Part shown: positions 1-7,889 of the stretch, one piece after another
Layout of the letters: every line of letters starts with the position of its first letter
Position numbering within the stretch: position 1 is the stretch's first letter
Assembly: GCA_016935875.1 (NCBI GenBank)
Contig: JAFGQD010000017.1
Coordinates: 1-13,097 of the forward strand
Source of the DNA: Deltaproteobacteria bacterium
GTDB lineage: Bacteria > Desulfobacterota > Syntrophia > Syntrophales > UBA2210
Reading direction: 5' to 3'
Length of the DNA stretch: 13,097 bases
The notes under the pieces: model-generated
Database searches by the model: none
The model's input: only the letters and a program-made list of their open reading frames with translations
What the model was told of the DNA's origin: nothing
Position numbers and translations under genes: made by a program

Positions 1-267
1 CAGCTCACCGGCCCGTCTGACGGCAAAGAGCATCGCTTGAACCCATGGTTCACTCAGGGTGCCTATATTGATAACCAGCGCACGGGCAATACCTGTCATC
101 TCCTCCACTTCCTCCACGGCGTGCGCCATAACCGGAGACGCCCCTATCGCCAGAAGCGCGTTGGCGGTACTGTTCATCACCACATAATTGGTTATGTTGT
201 GGATCAGGGGGGATGTCTCCCTGATCTTTTCAATATCCAGATAAATATCCTTTGCTGTAATCATCAT
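1..267 (-). CDS. thiM: Hydroxyethylthiazole kinase ThiM (partial, C-terminus off the left edge)
   Basis: ThiM phosphorylates 4-methyl-5-(2-hydroxyethyl)thiazole with ATP to give the thiazole phosphate that thiamin phosphate synthase joins to HMP pyrophosphate. It is a cytosolic salvage enzyme. Only the first 89 residues are present; the family is usually about 260-270 residues, so the gene runs off the left edge and is not visibly broken. The family hallmark is clear at about residues 20-48: [13 protein letters not shown] followed by [15 protein letters not shown], and [11 protein letters not shown] follows at about 66-75. Two ATG codons lie in tandem (267 and 264). An AAGGAAG ribosome site sits just upstream, and its spacing fits the second ATG slightly better. 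The thiY stop is 11 nt upstream, so this is the sixth gene of the TPP-riboswitch operon. ThiE may follow beyond the edge, which cannot be seen here. Confidence 0.95.
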   Translation of the reverse strand, partial: MMITAKDIYLDIEKIRETSPLIHNITNYVVMNSTANALLAIGASPVMAHAVEEVEEMTGIARALVINIGTLSEPWVQAMLFAVRRAGEL

Positions 268-278
268 ACACTTCCTTT

Positions 279-1223
279 CTATTTGCCTAGTATGGCCGTT
301 ACGTCCACCTTCTTTTGAATGAGTCCGTAACGAAAGGCAAAATCAGCGAATTCCTGCCATTTTTTCGTGTCACAGGTCTGGCTGTGGGCGTAAAGGGGAC
401 GGGTAATCTCGAACGCCTTGGATTCCATATCGCGCGGGGCTTCGGGTACGGCGCTGAAATATGATTCAAGGGCCCTTTGAGGATCTTTCCTCGTCCGGGA
501 AATGGCGCGGTCTATCGCCCGGGTGAATCCCCTGAGGACCTCCGCCTTTTCCTCCGCCGCCCGCTCTCCACTGATAAAGACCAGTTCGTCGTAGTCCGGG
601 ATGCCCCACTCATTGAGCTCAAACCAGCCGGCCTGGTACCCTTTCTCCTCTAGCTCCACCGTTTCGTAGTTCTTGTAGGGGCCCATAATCGCGTCCACCT
701 TCTGAGCCACCAGGGACTGTAGAATGGCGAAACCTACATTGATCGGCACATAGTTTTTAATTCCGTTGATCTTTGCAAATGCCTCCATCAGCACATCCAT
801 CATCCCCGGAACGGTGTACCCGATTGTCTTGCCTTCGAGATCTGAGGGGTTTGTGATCCCTTTTCCCTTCAGAAAAAGGAGAACACTGAGAGGATGTTCC
901 ACCAGTCTTCCGATAACCCGGATCTCAAGGCCAGCCGAGGCACCGATAATCACCTGCGGTTCGTACGAGACGGCAATATCAACATTGTTGGAAGCAACGA
1001 GTTTCAGTGCGTCTGTAGTCGAAGAAGGTGTCAGTATCGTGACATCGAGCCCTTCATCGCCAAAGAATCCTTCCTGTTGCGCCACATAAATGGGGAGATG
1101 ATCTATATTGGGAAACCAGTCAAGCATAAGCGTAACCTTCTGAGCGGCGCAGATCGAAGACGCCGTCAGCAGAAAAAACGGCACAAGAACGATTGAAACG
1201 AATATCCTGAATTTGCTTTTCAT
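279..1223 (-). CDS. thiY: ABC transporter substrate-binding protein, ThiY/NMT1 family (HMP-type pyrimidine uptake)
   Basis: This 314-residue protein should be the periplasmic binding component of a thiamin-precursor importer. The ThiY/NMT1 (THI5-like) family binds hydroxymethylpyrimidine or its formylamino precursor. Residues 1-27 form a signal peptide: Lys/Arg start, hydrophobic core [11 protein letters not shown], and likely cleavage after SICAA. There is no proper lipobox. The mature protein opens with [17 protein letters not shown] (about 32-48), the typical family start. [18 protein letters not shown] and DLEGKTIGY follow, as in other NMT1/SsuA-like proteins. A GGAAAGGAAAG ribosome site lies 7 nt before the ATG, and the thiX stop is 18 nt upstream. 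The ligand is inferred from family and operon; a thiamin breakdown product or thiamin itself is possible. Confidence 0.9.
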   Translation of the reverse strand: MKSKFRIFVSIVLVPFFLLTASSICAAQKVTLMLDWFPNIDHLPIYVAQQEGFFGDEGLDVTILTPSSTTDALKLVASNNVDIAVSYEPQVIIGASAGLEIRVIGRLVEHPLSVLLFLKGKGITNPSDLEGKTIGYTVPGMMDVLMEAFAKINGIKNYVPINVGFAILQSLVAQKVDAIMGPYKNYETVELEEKGYQAGWFELNEWGIPDYDELVFISGERAAEEKAEVLRGFTRAIDRAISRTRKDPQRALESYFSAVPEAPRDMESKAFEITRPLYAHSQTCDTKKWQEFADFAFRYGLIQKKVDVTAILGK

Positions 1224-1241
1224 AAAAATACTTTCCTTTCC

Positions 1242-1979
1242 TTATCTCCAGTAAATAACCTTCTTTTCAAGAAAACCAACAAATACCCACATGGCGAGAC
1301 CCATAACGGAGAGCCACAGTATCGCCGCGAAAACCAGCGAGACCTGCAGCCTCGCGTTTGCCTGTATCATCAGATACCCCAGGCCTCTTTGCGCTCCCAC
1401 CCACTCTCCGATGACCGCCCCTATCGTGGCAACGGTGACTCCCACCTTCAGCCCGGAGAAGAAATAGGGAAGGGCCCAGGGCCAGTAGAGGAGGCGCAGC
1501 TTCTTCCAGAATCCGGCCCCCATCAGACCGAAAAAAACCGCGTATTCACGATCACAGTTCTTATATCCCTCAAGCAGACTGACTGTTATAGGAAAGAAGA
1601 TAATAATCGCCGCCATCAGAACCTTGCTGGCGAGACCATACCCAAGCCAAATCACCAGGAGAGGAGCCAGGGCGAACACAGGCACCGCCTGAGATGCCAC
1701 GAGAAAAGGTGACAGGGCTCGTTCCATTGAAGGGAAGGCGAACATCACCGTCGCGATCGGTACCGCCACCAGCAGTGACAGGACGATTCCCATGATGATC
1801 TCCAGCGCGGTCACACCCGCGTGCGGAAGGAGAAGAGAGGCCTTTCCTATTGTCGTCTTTATTACCCCAGTAGGAGCAGGAAGAATGAAATCGGGGATAG
1901 AAAACCACCCGCAGGCAAACTCCCAGACTGCAATGACAGCCAGGAAAATCAGAAGGGAAATCCAGTTAGATCGTATCAT
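1242..1979 (-). CDS. thiX: ABC transporter permease ThiX (thiamin-precursor importer)
   Basis: This 245-residue integral membrane protein belongs to the binding-protein-dependent permease family (SsuC/TauC/ThiX type). Hydrophobic stretches near residues 7-25, 56-82, 95-112, 117-135, 175-192 and 215-236 fit about six membrane helices. The cytoplasmic EAA loop that docks on the ATPase is recognisable at about 137-170: EGYKNCDREY, then GAGFWKKLRLLYWPWALPYF. The C-terminal segment contains GEWVGAQRGLGYLM, typical of this permease family. The start overlaps the last 14 nt of thiZ, which implies translational coupling. A GGAGGGGGA ribosome site lies within thiZ just before the ATG. It is expected to form the import complex with ThiY and ThiZ. 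Confidence 0.93.
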   Translation of the reverse strand: MIRSNWISLLIFLAVIAVWEFACGWFSIPDFILPAPTGVIKTTIGKASLLLPHAGVTALEIIMGIVLSLLVAVPIATVMFAFPSMERALSPFLVASQAVPVFALAPLLVIWLGYGLASKVLMAAIIIFFPITVSLLEGYKNCDREYAVFFGLMGAGFWKKLRLLYWPWALPYFFSGLKVGVTVATIGAVIGEWVGAQRGLGYLMIQANARLQVSLVFAAILWLSVMGLAMWVFVGFLEKKVIYWR

Positions 1980-2709
1980 TCAAATCCCCCTCCAGTTCCT
2001 CGAGCACATGCTCTTTTATCTTCAGTAATTCAGGATTACTGCTTCTTCGGGGTTTCGGCATCTCCAGGACAAACCGTTCTCTCACCTGCATCGGCATAGG
2101 AGTCATGACAAGCAGTTCATCAGACAGCAGCAGGGCCTCCTCTATATCGTGCGTGATCATCAGTATGGTCTTGTTAAATTCACTCTGGAGCAACAGGAGC
2201 AAGGCCTGCAAGCTTCTCCGGGTGATGGCGTCAAGAGAAGAAAGAGGTTCGTCCAGAAGAACCAGTTCATGCTCGAACATCAGGGTCCGTACCAGCGCGC
2301 AGCGCTGGCGCATGCCGCCGGATACCTTCTGTGGTATATACTTCTCGAAATCGTGCAGCCCCAGTCGGCCGAACAGTGCCGACGCCTTCTCCCGTGAATT
2401 ATTCTCATCGATCCCGGCAATCTTTGCCGGAAGCAGGGCATTGTCAATCAGGGAGAGCCACGGGAGAAGCAGGTCTTTCTGCTGCATGTAAGCAGCATTG
2501 CTCATCAGATCGGGAACATCTTCTCCCAGCCAGGATATCCGGCCGCCATCCCTTGGGAAAACGCCTGTCAGGATATCAAAAAGGGTGCTTTTGCCGCAAC
2601 CGGACGGCCCTATAAGAGTGGTAAAACCTCCCCTGGGTACGGTCAGGTCAAACCCTTCCATAACGGTAAGATCCTCAAAATTCTTTGTCAGACCTGAAAC
2701 TGAAAGCAT
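1966..2709 (-). CDS. thiZ: ABC transporter ATP-binding protein ThiZ (thiamin-precursor importer)
   Basis: This is the ATPase subunit that powers the ThiXYZ importer at the inner face of the membrane. With the start at 2709 it has 247 residues, normal for the SsuB/TauB/ThiZ family. Visible motifs are Walker A GPSGCGKST (34-42), Q-loop YMQQKDLLLPW (74-84), signature VSGGMRQR (129-136), Walker B LVLLDEP (149-155) and switch histidine MITHD (184-188). The reading frame stays open upstream to 2901. However, that extension lies inside thiD and has unrelated, Arg/Gly-rich composition. The chosen ATG has an AGAGGA site 5 nt upstream and is followed by LSVSGLTKNF, a normal ABC ATPase start. The thiD stop is 14 nt upstream; the 3' end overlaps thiX by 14 nt. 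Confidence 0.94.
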   Translation of the reverse strand: MLSVSGLTKNFEDLTVMEGFDLTVPRGGFTTLIGPSGCGKSTLFDILTGVFPRDGGRISWLGEDVPDLMSNAAYMQQKDLLLPWLSLIDNALLPAKIAGIDENNSREKASALFGRLGLHDFEKYIPQKVSGGMRQRCALVRTLMFEHELVLLDEPLSSLDAITRRSLQALLLLLQSEFNKTILMITHDIEEALLLSDELLVMTPMPMQVRERFVLEMPKPRRSSNPELLKIKEHVLEELEGDLNDTI

Positions 2710-2723
2710 GCCAATCCTCTTGA

Positions 2724-3530
2724 CTACGGTCTTTCGCACCTGTCCAGCACATAGGCCATATGGTTGGTCGGACCGTGCCCTTTGCCTATGGAGATTGAAT
2801 ACTTGATGGCCACGGTTATGTACTCCTTCGCCCTTTTGACCGCCTCGTACACATCCATACCCTGCGCAAGTCCCGTGGCGATAGCGGCAGAGGTCGTGCA
2901 TCCGGTACCGTGCGTATTCTTCGTGTCTATCCTCTCTGAGGTAAACTCATGGAAATCAACGCCATCATAAAGAATATCAAGGGCGTCCCCCGACATGTGT
3001 CCCCCTTTTACAAAGACATTTTTCGCACCCATCCGGTGTATGTCTTTGGCAGCTTTTTTCATGTCTTCAACGGTCATAATCTCCATACCGGTCAGTTCTT
3101 CCGCCTCGGGAACATTGGGGGTGATCACACAAGCCAGGGGCAAAAGCTCTTCTATCAGGGTCTTCTTCGCCTCCTGCTTTATAAGCATCGCCCCTCCCTT
3201 GGCCACCATTACCGGATCAACGACCAGTTTTTTGATACGGTATTCCTTAATTTTTCCCGCGACGGTCCTCATGATCTCAGAACTGGAGAGCATCCCCGTC
3301 TTCGCGGCATCAACACCGATATCGGTAGCCACCGCATCGAATTGCTTTTCGATGAAATCTATGGGGATCTCATGAATTCCATGCACACCTAATGTATTCT
3401 GAGCGGTCAGGGCCGTGATCACGCTCATGCCGAAACCGCCGAGCGCTGTAATCGTCTTCAGATCGGCCTGTATACCGGCTCCGCCGCCGGAATCCGATCC
3501 CGCTATAGTCAACACTCTCTTTATCGTCAT
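2724..3530 (-). CDS. thiD: Bifunctional hydroxymethylpyrimidine/phosphomethylpyrimidine kinase ThiD
   Basis: ThiD phosphorylates HMP twice, giving HMP-P and then HMP-PP, the pyrimidine donor for thiamin phosphate synthase. The protein has 268 residues, the usual length for this ribokinase-fold enzyme. The N-terminal signature [21 protein letters not shown] (split [10 protein letters not shown] and [11 protein letters not shown], residues 6-26) carries the substrate pocket. TALTAQNT follows at 39-46. DPVMVAKGG (105-113) and the anion-hole motif NTHGTGC ending in Cys211 are the ATP-phosphate and catalytic elements of the family. All key positions are intact. A GAGGGG ribosome site lies 6 nt before the ATG, and the thiN stop is 11 nt upstream. 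Its place just before the importer genes fits phosphorylation of imported HMP. Confidence 0.97.
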   Translation of the reverse strand: MTIKRVLTIAGSDSGGGAGIQADLKTITALGGFGMSVITALTAQNTLGVHGIHEIPIDFIEKQFDAVATDIGVDAAKTGMLSSSEIMRTVAGKIKEYRIKKLVVDPVMVAKGGAMLIKQEAKKTLIEELLPLACVITPNVPEAEELTGMEIMTVEDMKKAAKDIHRMGAKNVFVKGGHMSGDALDILYDGVDFHEFTSERIDTKNTHGTGCTTSAAIATGLAQGMDVYEAVKRAKEYITVAIKYSISIGKGHGPTNHMAYVLDRCERP

Positions 3531-3541
3531 ATCGTACCCCT

Positions 3542-4192
3542 CTAAATTCCAAACTGCCGTATAACCAGCAGATATCCTGACTTCACCGAAATAGTTCCTC
3601 GTGTCCCAATCAGCCTGTTACTGATACCATACGGCACCCCAATCTCCATCACTGCATCAGTGAGGGGGTATCTGAATCCTTCGAGTTGTATCCCTGACAC
3701 CTTCGAAGAGAGAGGGAGCAGAGAAACTGTCTCCCCTTCTTTACCATCGATCACGCATAAGTCGTCTATAACAAACAGCTCGCATTGCTTATCAATAATC
3801 CTCGCATCAATCCCCCGCTTCGCGCACAGCACAAGGAGAGATATATTCGCCAGCATGTGATCAACCCTCCCCCCGAGGGCGCCGAATATGCGTATTCCGT
3901 CCGGATTCATCTCGAACGCGCACTCAAGCGCGAGCTGCGTATCGGTTTCGTCCTTGTCTGCGGGATGCCGGATGATCCTGCTCCCTTTTGTCTCGAAATA
4001 TCTCAGGGTGTCTTCATCAACAGAATCCATATCGCCCACAATGAAATCAGGCACGATATCAAGCTCTTTCAACCTCTGAGCCGCACCGTCGGCGCAGATA
4101 ATCACCGGATCACCGACGCTTCTGATCTCATCGTACAAAAACCGGAGATCATCCATGACACCGCCCGATATGACAAAAATTGTCTTATTCAT
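3542..4192 (-). CDS. thiN: Thiamin pyrophosphokinase (thiamin diphosphokinase)
   Basis: This enzyme transfers a pyrophosphate from ATP to thiamin, making thiamin pyrophosphate directly. The 216-residue protein has the standard motifs of the bacterial TPK family: ADGAAQRL (34-41), DFIVGDMDS (49-57), [11 protein letters not shown] (80-90) and [13 protein letters not shown] (104-116). Conserved Asp residues in these motifs bind Mg and ATP. The C-terminal beta-rich domain contains a GISNR motif and ends SVKSGYLLV. It is the first gene after the TPP riboswitch and terminator, so its product represses its own operon. The ATG has two candidate ribosome sites: GGGAG 8 nt upstream and GGAGG nearly abutting it. 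TPK acts on thiamin, not thiamin monophosphate, so a separate ThiL would be needed to finish the ThiE route. Confidence 0.96.
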   Translation of the reverse strand: MNKTIFVISGGVMDDLRFLYDEIRSVGDPVIICADGAAQRLKELDIVPDFIVGDMDSVDEDTLRYFETKGSRIIRHPADKDETDTQLALECAFEMNPDGIRIFGALGGRVDHMLANISLLVLCAKRGIDARIIDKQCELFVIDDLCVIDGKEGETVSLLPLSSKVSGIQLEGFRYPLTDAVMEIGVPYGISNRLIGTRGTISVKSGYLLVIRQFGI

Positions 4193-4208
4193 GCCCTCCG
4201 CTCCCGGT

Positions 4209-4247
4209 CAAAAACAAAAAAGGCGTACCCGGTTGGGGGTACGCCTT
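4209..4247 (-). terminator. Intrinsic terminator, expression platform of the TPP riboswitch
   Basis: On the minus strand an 11-bp perfect stem is formed by AAGGCGTACCC (4237-4247) and GGGTACGCCTT (4220-4230), with a six-base loop, CCAACC. TTTTGTTTTT follows directly (4210-4219). This is a textbook factor-independent terminator. It lies between the riboswitch aptamer and the thiN start at 4192. With TPP bound it should stop transcription before the operon. It is also the only strong terminator downstream of ade. Confidence 0.93.
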
Positions 4248-4267
4248 CAAAAGATGTGCAACTCTCT

Positions 4268-4352
4268 CTCCCTGCGCTGGCATTACCCAGATCCGGTTCA
4301 AAGGGTATCATCTCAGCCCGGGATCACTATGTCCCGAGCACCCCTGAATTCT
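4268..4352 (-). promoter_or_regulatory. TPP riboswitch (THI element) controlling the thi operon
   Basis: Read on the minus strand, the conserved THI-box elements occur in order: GGGGTGCTCGGGA (ending near 4332), a P3 hairpin, CTGAGA (4311-4316), ACCCTTTGAACC (4294-4305), GATCTGG and GTAATGCCAGCG (4275-4286). P3 pairs CTCGGGA with TCCCGGG across an eight-base loop. The CUGAGA core binds the pyrimidine ring of TPP; the GAACC...GCCAGCG half binds the pyrophosphate. The aptamer is followed within about 25 nt by a strong terminator, so control is probably by transcription termination. The outer P1 stem is not clear by eye, and the end coordinates are accurate to about 5 nt. Confidence 0.96.
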
Positions 4353-4361
4353 ATGAATGCT

Positions 4362-4390
4362 ACTTTATTCCAGATGCCGGCTATAATCAA
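4362..4390 (-). promoter_or_regulatory. Candidate promoter of the thi operon
   Basis: On the minus strand TTGATT (4385-4390) and TAAAGT (4362-4367) are separated by 17 bp. Each matches the sigma-70 consensus at four of six positions. The predicted start near 4355 is just before the aptamer, where the riboswitch transcript would be expected to begin. It sits in the short gap after ade ends at 4406. The position supports it more than the motif scores do. Confidence 0.55.
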
Positions 4391-4405
4391 GTAAAAAGCT
4401 TCGCA

Positions 4406-6031
4406 CTACCGGCAAAAGAGATCTATGGCACCGAATGCCTCGGCGTCGAACAACCCTTTATCACTCATCTTTATCCTGGGGATAACAAGGAGCGCCATGA
4501 ATGACAGGGTCATAAAGGGTGCCCGCAGTCTTGATCCCATAGCCTTGGCCATTTTGTCGAGCCGTGTATATCCGTCGGCCACGCTAGCGTAATCCTTATC
4601 ACTCATGATTCCGGCGATCGGCAGCGGGAGTATCATCTCCCTGTTCCCCAAAACAGCTCCTATTCCTCCGCGGTTACTGATAATCAGATTGACAGCTCTG
4701 CATATATCCTCATCAGAAACCCCGACGGCCACAATGTTGTGGGAATCATGTGCCACGCTGGATGCAATCGCGCCGGTCTGTATACCAAAGTTGTTGACAA
4801 AACCCACTGCCGGTTTTGTGCTCTTGTAACGGTTCACGACCGCCAGCTTGAGGATATCTCTCTTCGTATCCGACACCGCACAACCGTTTTCCACTTTTGG
4901 AATATCAATCAGTTTATCTGTAAACAGCGTATCATCGGTGGCCTTTATTATATATATTCTGCCTTCGACATATGGGATTTCGAATGAATCCGGCTCTTTG
5001 GGGGCCACATGAAAGTTGTTGATGATCTTTGTAGCCCCTTCGGGTATCAGTGAGGCGCCTTCACGCGCCACGATCCTGCCATCGATATGCGTTTCCAAGA
5101 TATTGAGATCGGTGAGGTTGTCGACTCTGATGAAATCCGCGGGATCACCCCTGCGAAGCAGCCCCACATCCAGGCGATAGTGCAATGCAGGATTCACCGA
5201 CGCGATCCTCAGAACCTTCATGACATCAACGCCATAATCGATCGCCCCCTTCACCATATCATTGATGTGGCCCTTCAGCAGGTCATCGGGGTGTTTGTCG
5301 TCGCTGCAGAACATGCAGCTTTCATAGTGCTCGTCAAGGATGGGGAGACATTCTTCAAAGATATCAGCCGCGGACCCTTTTCTGATCTGAACTTTAACGC
5401 CCTTTTCGATGTTCTCAACCACCTCGTCACACGAAAGGCACTCATGATTTGTCGATATCCCGGCGTTCATGTATCTCTCCAGTTCAGCTCCACGCAGACC
5501 CGGAGCATGGCCGTCAACCGGTTTAGAGTATTCTGCGGCAGTGCGGATTTTTTCCATGACCTCCGTATCGCCATTGAGCACTCCGGGGAAGTTCATGACT
5601 TCACCCAGGTATCCGATCTCATCCAGTTTGAGCAGTTCTTCCACCTCTTTCACTCCCAATACGGCACCCGCTGTTTCAAAGGGCGTAGCCGGAACGCAGG
5701 AAGGTGCTCCGAAACAAAACTTCAGAGGGGCCATCTTTGCGTCTTCTATCATATATTTGACGCCTTCAGTACCTAACACATTCGCAATCTCATGTGGATC
5801 GGATATCGTGGCAACTGTACCGTGCACCGTCGCTATCCTGGAAAATTCAGCAGGTGTCAGCATCGAGCTTTCGATATGGATATGGGCATCGACAAAACCG
5901 GGTATGATATAGGTATCATCACCAGTCTCTTCCCGGATAATGTCGGCTATCCTGCCCTCCGAAATTACCAGGGTTCCCGAGCAAATTCTGGAATTTAATA
6001 CATCAACGATATTTCCTGAAATTCTCTTCAT
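4406..6031 (-). CDS. ade: Adenine deaminase
   Basis: Adenine deaminase converts adenine to hypoxanthine and ammonia for purine salvage (EC 3.5.4.2). The 541 residues are a little shorter than the well-known bacterial enzymes (about 580-590). The amidohydrolase metal site is complete: DAHIHIESS with His50 and His52, GHAPGL with His175, STNHECLS with His196, and FCSDDKHPDDL with Asp244/Asp245. The C-terminal half has the second family motif, ASSVAHDSHNIVAVG (423-437), and NRGGIGAV at 453-460. The ATG has an AAAAGGAAT ribosome site with short spacing. It follows rng by 48 nt with no terminator visible, so the two may be cotranscribed. The riboswitch lies downstream of this gene, so TPP should not control it. 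Confidence 0.94.
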   Translation of the reverse strand: MKRISGNIVDVLNSRICSGTLVISEGRIADIIREETGDDTYIIPGFVDAHIHIESSMLTPAEFSRIATVHGTVATISDPHEIANVLGTEGVKYMIEDAKMAPLKFCFGAPSCVPATPFETAGAVLGVKEVEELLKLDEIGYLGEVMNFPGVLNGDTEVMEKIRTAAEYSKPVDGHAPGLRGAELERYMNAGISTNHECLSCDEVVENIEKGVKVQIRKGSAADIFEECLPILDEHYESCMFCSDDKHPDDLLKGHINDMVKGAIDYGVDVMKVLRIASVNPALHYRLDVGLLRRGDPADFIRVDNLTDLNILETHIDGRIVAREGASLIPEGATKIINNFHVAPKEPDSFEIPYVEGRIYIIKATDDTLFTDKLIDIPKVENGCAVSDTKRDILKLAVVNRYKSTKPAVGFVNNFGIQTGAIASSVAHDSHNIVAVGVSDEDICRAVNLIISNRGGIGAVLGNREMILPLPIAGIMSDKDYASVADGYTRLDKMAKAMGSRLRAPFMTLSFMALLVIPRIKMSDKGLFDAEAFGAIDLFCR

Positions 6032-6079
6032 ATTCCTTTTCGCTATATCCGCCTGAGGAAAGGGATTATCAATGCCTGT

Positions 6080-7801
6080 TCATTTGAAAAAATCATATAT
6101 CTTTTTTACTATGGTCTTCTTCTGCTCGGAGTCCGGCATTCTTTCAGGAAGGTCTGTACGTGATTCCGTTACACCCGCTGTATCCGTTGCAATGGGTTGA
6201 GCCGGCGCGGCATCCTTTGCCGGGATTCCGGGATGTTTAGAATTTCCGGGCTTGGTCTGTCGAGGTCTTCTTCTCCTCCGAGCCGGCCTGCTGCCGGTCG
6301 GCTTGGCTACCGCTGTATCCTCCTCCCCTGTGCTTTCACCCACCGCCTCAGGGGCAACTTCTGTTCTCTGTACCTTTTTGATATGAAATTCGCCCCACAG
6401 CAGGTCTGATTCTCCCGAGATGTGCACGGAAACATCATGGAGCTCCTCCAGTTTGCTTATCTTGCTTCTCTTCTGGTTAAGGAGATATTCGGTTACCTCG
6501 GGCGGAAGTGTGATGGCAATTTCTGAAGACCTTTCTTTCACCGCTTCGGATTTGATTCTTCTGAGCGCGCTAATAGCCAGATATTCTACAGACGGTCTGA
6601 CACCACTTCCTTTGCAATGGGGACATATTGCATAACTGATTTCCTGTATCGTAGACTGCTTCTTCTGGCGGGACAGTTCCAGCATGCCGAATCTTGATAT
6701 CTTTGCCAGTTGTATCCTGGACCGGTCCACCTTCAGTGCGTCCCGGAAGGTCTTTTCCACCTCATTAATGTGATTCTTGTCCATCATGTCGATGAAATCG
6801 ACCACGATGAGCCCCCCAAGGTCCCGCAAGCGGAGCTGCCTCGCTATCTCTCCAGCCGCTTCCATGTTCGTTTTAAACGCAGTCTCTTCCACGTTCCGCT
6901 TGTTCGAACGGCCCGAGTTCACGTCTATGATTATCCCCGCTTCAGTCGGCTCTATCACAATGGAGCCACCCGATTTCAGGTTGACGTGCCGTTGATATAT
7001 CTCGTTAATCTGGTCCTCGATATCATATCGATCGAACAACGGCACCTCTTCCTTATAAAACTTTATCATCCTGACATTTCTCGGTGAAACAGCCCTGCAG
7101 TAGGTCCTCATCTTCCGAGCGGTTTCCGGATCATCAACCAGTATCTCATCTATATCCGATGTGTAATAATCCCTGAACGCACGAATAGCGAAGTCGGTTT
7201 CCTGATATATCAGCCCGGGCCCTGCAGTCTTTTCTGATTTTTCCTTTATGTCCTTCCACAGCCTTGACAACATCTGGTAGTCACGAATAAGCTCCTGTTT
7301 TGTTCTGTTCATGCCGGCGGTGCGAACGATAAATCCCATGTCCTCCTGTTCGGTTATCTGCTCCATTGCCTGTTTGAGCTTCTTTCTGTCCGCTTCATTC
7401 TCTATTTTGCGGGAGATTCCACCGCTCTGCCTGTTGGGCATGAGAACGAGGTACCGTCCGGGAAGCGAAATATATGTTGTAAGCATCGCTCCCTTGGATC
7501 CTTTTTCTTCTCTGACGACCTGAACGGGCAGTTTTTTCCCTATCGGCAGCTTTCTGTTTTCGCCGAAGTATTCGGCTCCGACATCACGCAGCGGCAGGAA
7601 GCCGCTCTTGCCGGCACCATATTCCACAAAAGCCGCCCGCAGTCCCTGCTGTACATTTTGCACAACGCCATTGTATATGTTACCGGTTGTCGGTTCCCGT
7701 ACAGACATCCTCAGATTGTACTCCACCAGATTTCCATCCTCAACAACGGCCATCCGGCTTTCTTCTTCATCTATCGTATTTATAAGCATTTTCTTAGTCA
7801 T
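6080..7801 (-). CDS. rng: Ribonuclease G/E family endoribonuclease with basic C-terminal extension
   Basis: This single-strand-specific endoribonuclease cleaves AU-rich RNA in rRNA maturation and mRNA turnover. With the ATG at 7801 (AGAGGA site 5 nt upstream) it has 573 residues, against 489 for E. coli RNase G and 1061 for RNase E. An S1 RNA-binding domain lies at about 25-110 (GNIYNGVVQNVQQGLRAAFV). The catalytic DNase I-like domain keeps both metal aspartates, in GIIIDVNSGR (Asp293) and GLIVVDFIDM (Asp335). The zinc-link CPHCKGSG (Cys393, Cys396) follows. After about residue 480 the protein has an unusual tail: acidic, then Arg-rich (ARRRRRPR), then Pro/Ala-rich, ending in a short amphipathic peptide. 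The frame opens at 7840, but that 13-residue extension has no good ribosome site and is not typical of the family. Confidence 0.93.
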   Translation of the reverse strand: MTKKMLINTIDEEESRMAVVEDGNLVEYNLRMSVREPTTGNIYNGVVQNVQQGLRAAFVEYGAGKSGFLPLRDVGAEYFGENRKLPIGKKLPVQVVREEKGSKGAMLTTYISLPGRYLVLMPNRQSGGISRKIENEADRKKLKQAMEQITEQEDMGFIVRTAGMNRTKQELIRDYQMLSRLWKDIKEKSEKTAGPGLIYQETDFAIRAFRDYYTSDIDEILVDDPETARKMRTYCRAVSPRNVRMIKFYKEEVPLFDRYDIEDQINEIYQRHVNLKSGGSIVIEPTEAGIIIDVNSGRSNKRNVEETAFKTNMEAAGEIARQLRLRDLGGLIVVDFIDMMDKNHINEVEKTFRDALKVDRSRIQLAKISRFGMLELSRQKKQSTIQEISYAICPHCKGSGVRPSVEYLAISALRRIKSEAVKERSSEIAITLPPEVTEYLLNQKRSKISKLEELHDVSVHISGESDLLWGEFHIKKVQRTEVAPEAVGESTGEEDTAVAKPTGSRPARRRRRPRQTKPGNSKHPGIPAKDAAPAQPIATDTAGVTESRTDLPERMPDSEQKKTIVKKIYDFFK

Positions 7802-7860
7802 TATAATCCTCTTTCTAATATGTAAAATCCCCAAACCCACTTCCTGAGAAGCAGGCTTCG

Positions 7861-7889
7861 TCTAAATTTTTGTGGCACAGTCCTGTCAA
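7861..7889 (-). promoter_or_regulatory. Possible internal promoter before rng
   Basis: On the minus strand a perfect -35 hexamer, TTGACA (7884-7889), overlaps the stop codon of the upstream YrdC-family gene. TTTAGA (7861-7866) follows after 17 bp and matches the -10 consensus at only three of six positions. A start near 7854 would give rng a leader of about 50 nt. The perfect -35 may be chance, since most of it comes from the coding end. Confidence 0.3.

Noticed and set aside
2710..2901. An N-terminal extension of the ThiZ frame.
   Set aside because: It overlaps the conserved C-terminal end of thiD in another frame and has no ABC-ATPase similarity. The ATG at 2709 has a good ribosome site.
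3785..4504. A 239-residue plus-strand open frame across the riboswitch and part of thiN and ade.
   Set aside because: It reads through a riboswitch, its terminator and two conserved genes on the other strand. It has no domain signal.
5087..5776. A 229-residue plus-strand open frame opposite ade.
   Set aside because: The minus strand encodes complete adenine deaminase metal-site motifs in this stretch, so this is a shadow frame.
7802..7885. A possible terminator between the YrdC-family gene and rng.
   Set aside because: Only a four-base-pair stem (CCTG/CAGG) is visible, and it has no following T tract, so transcription probably continues.
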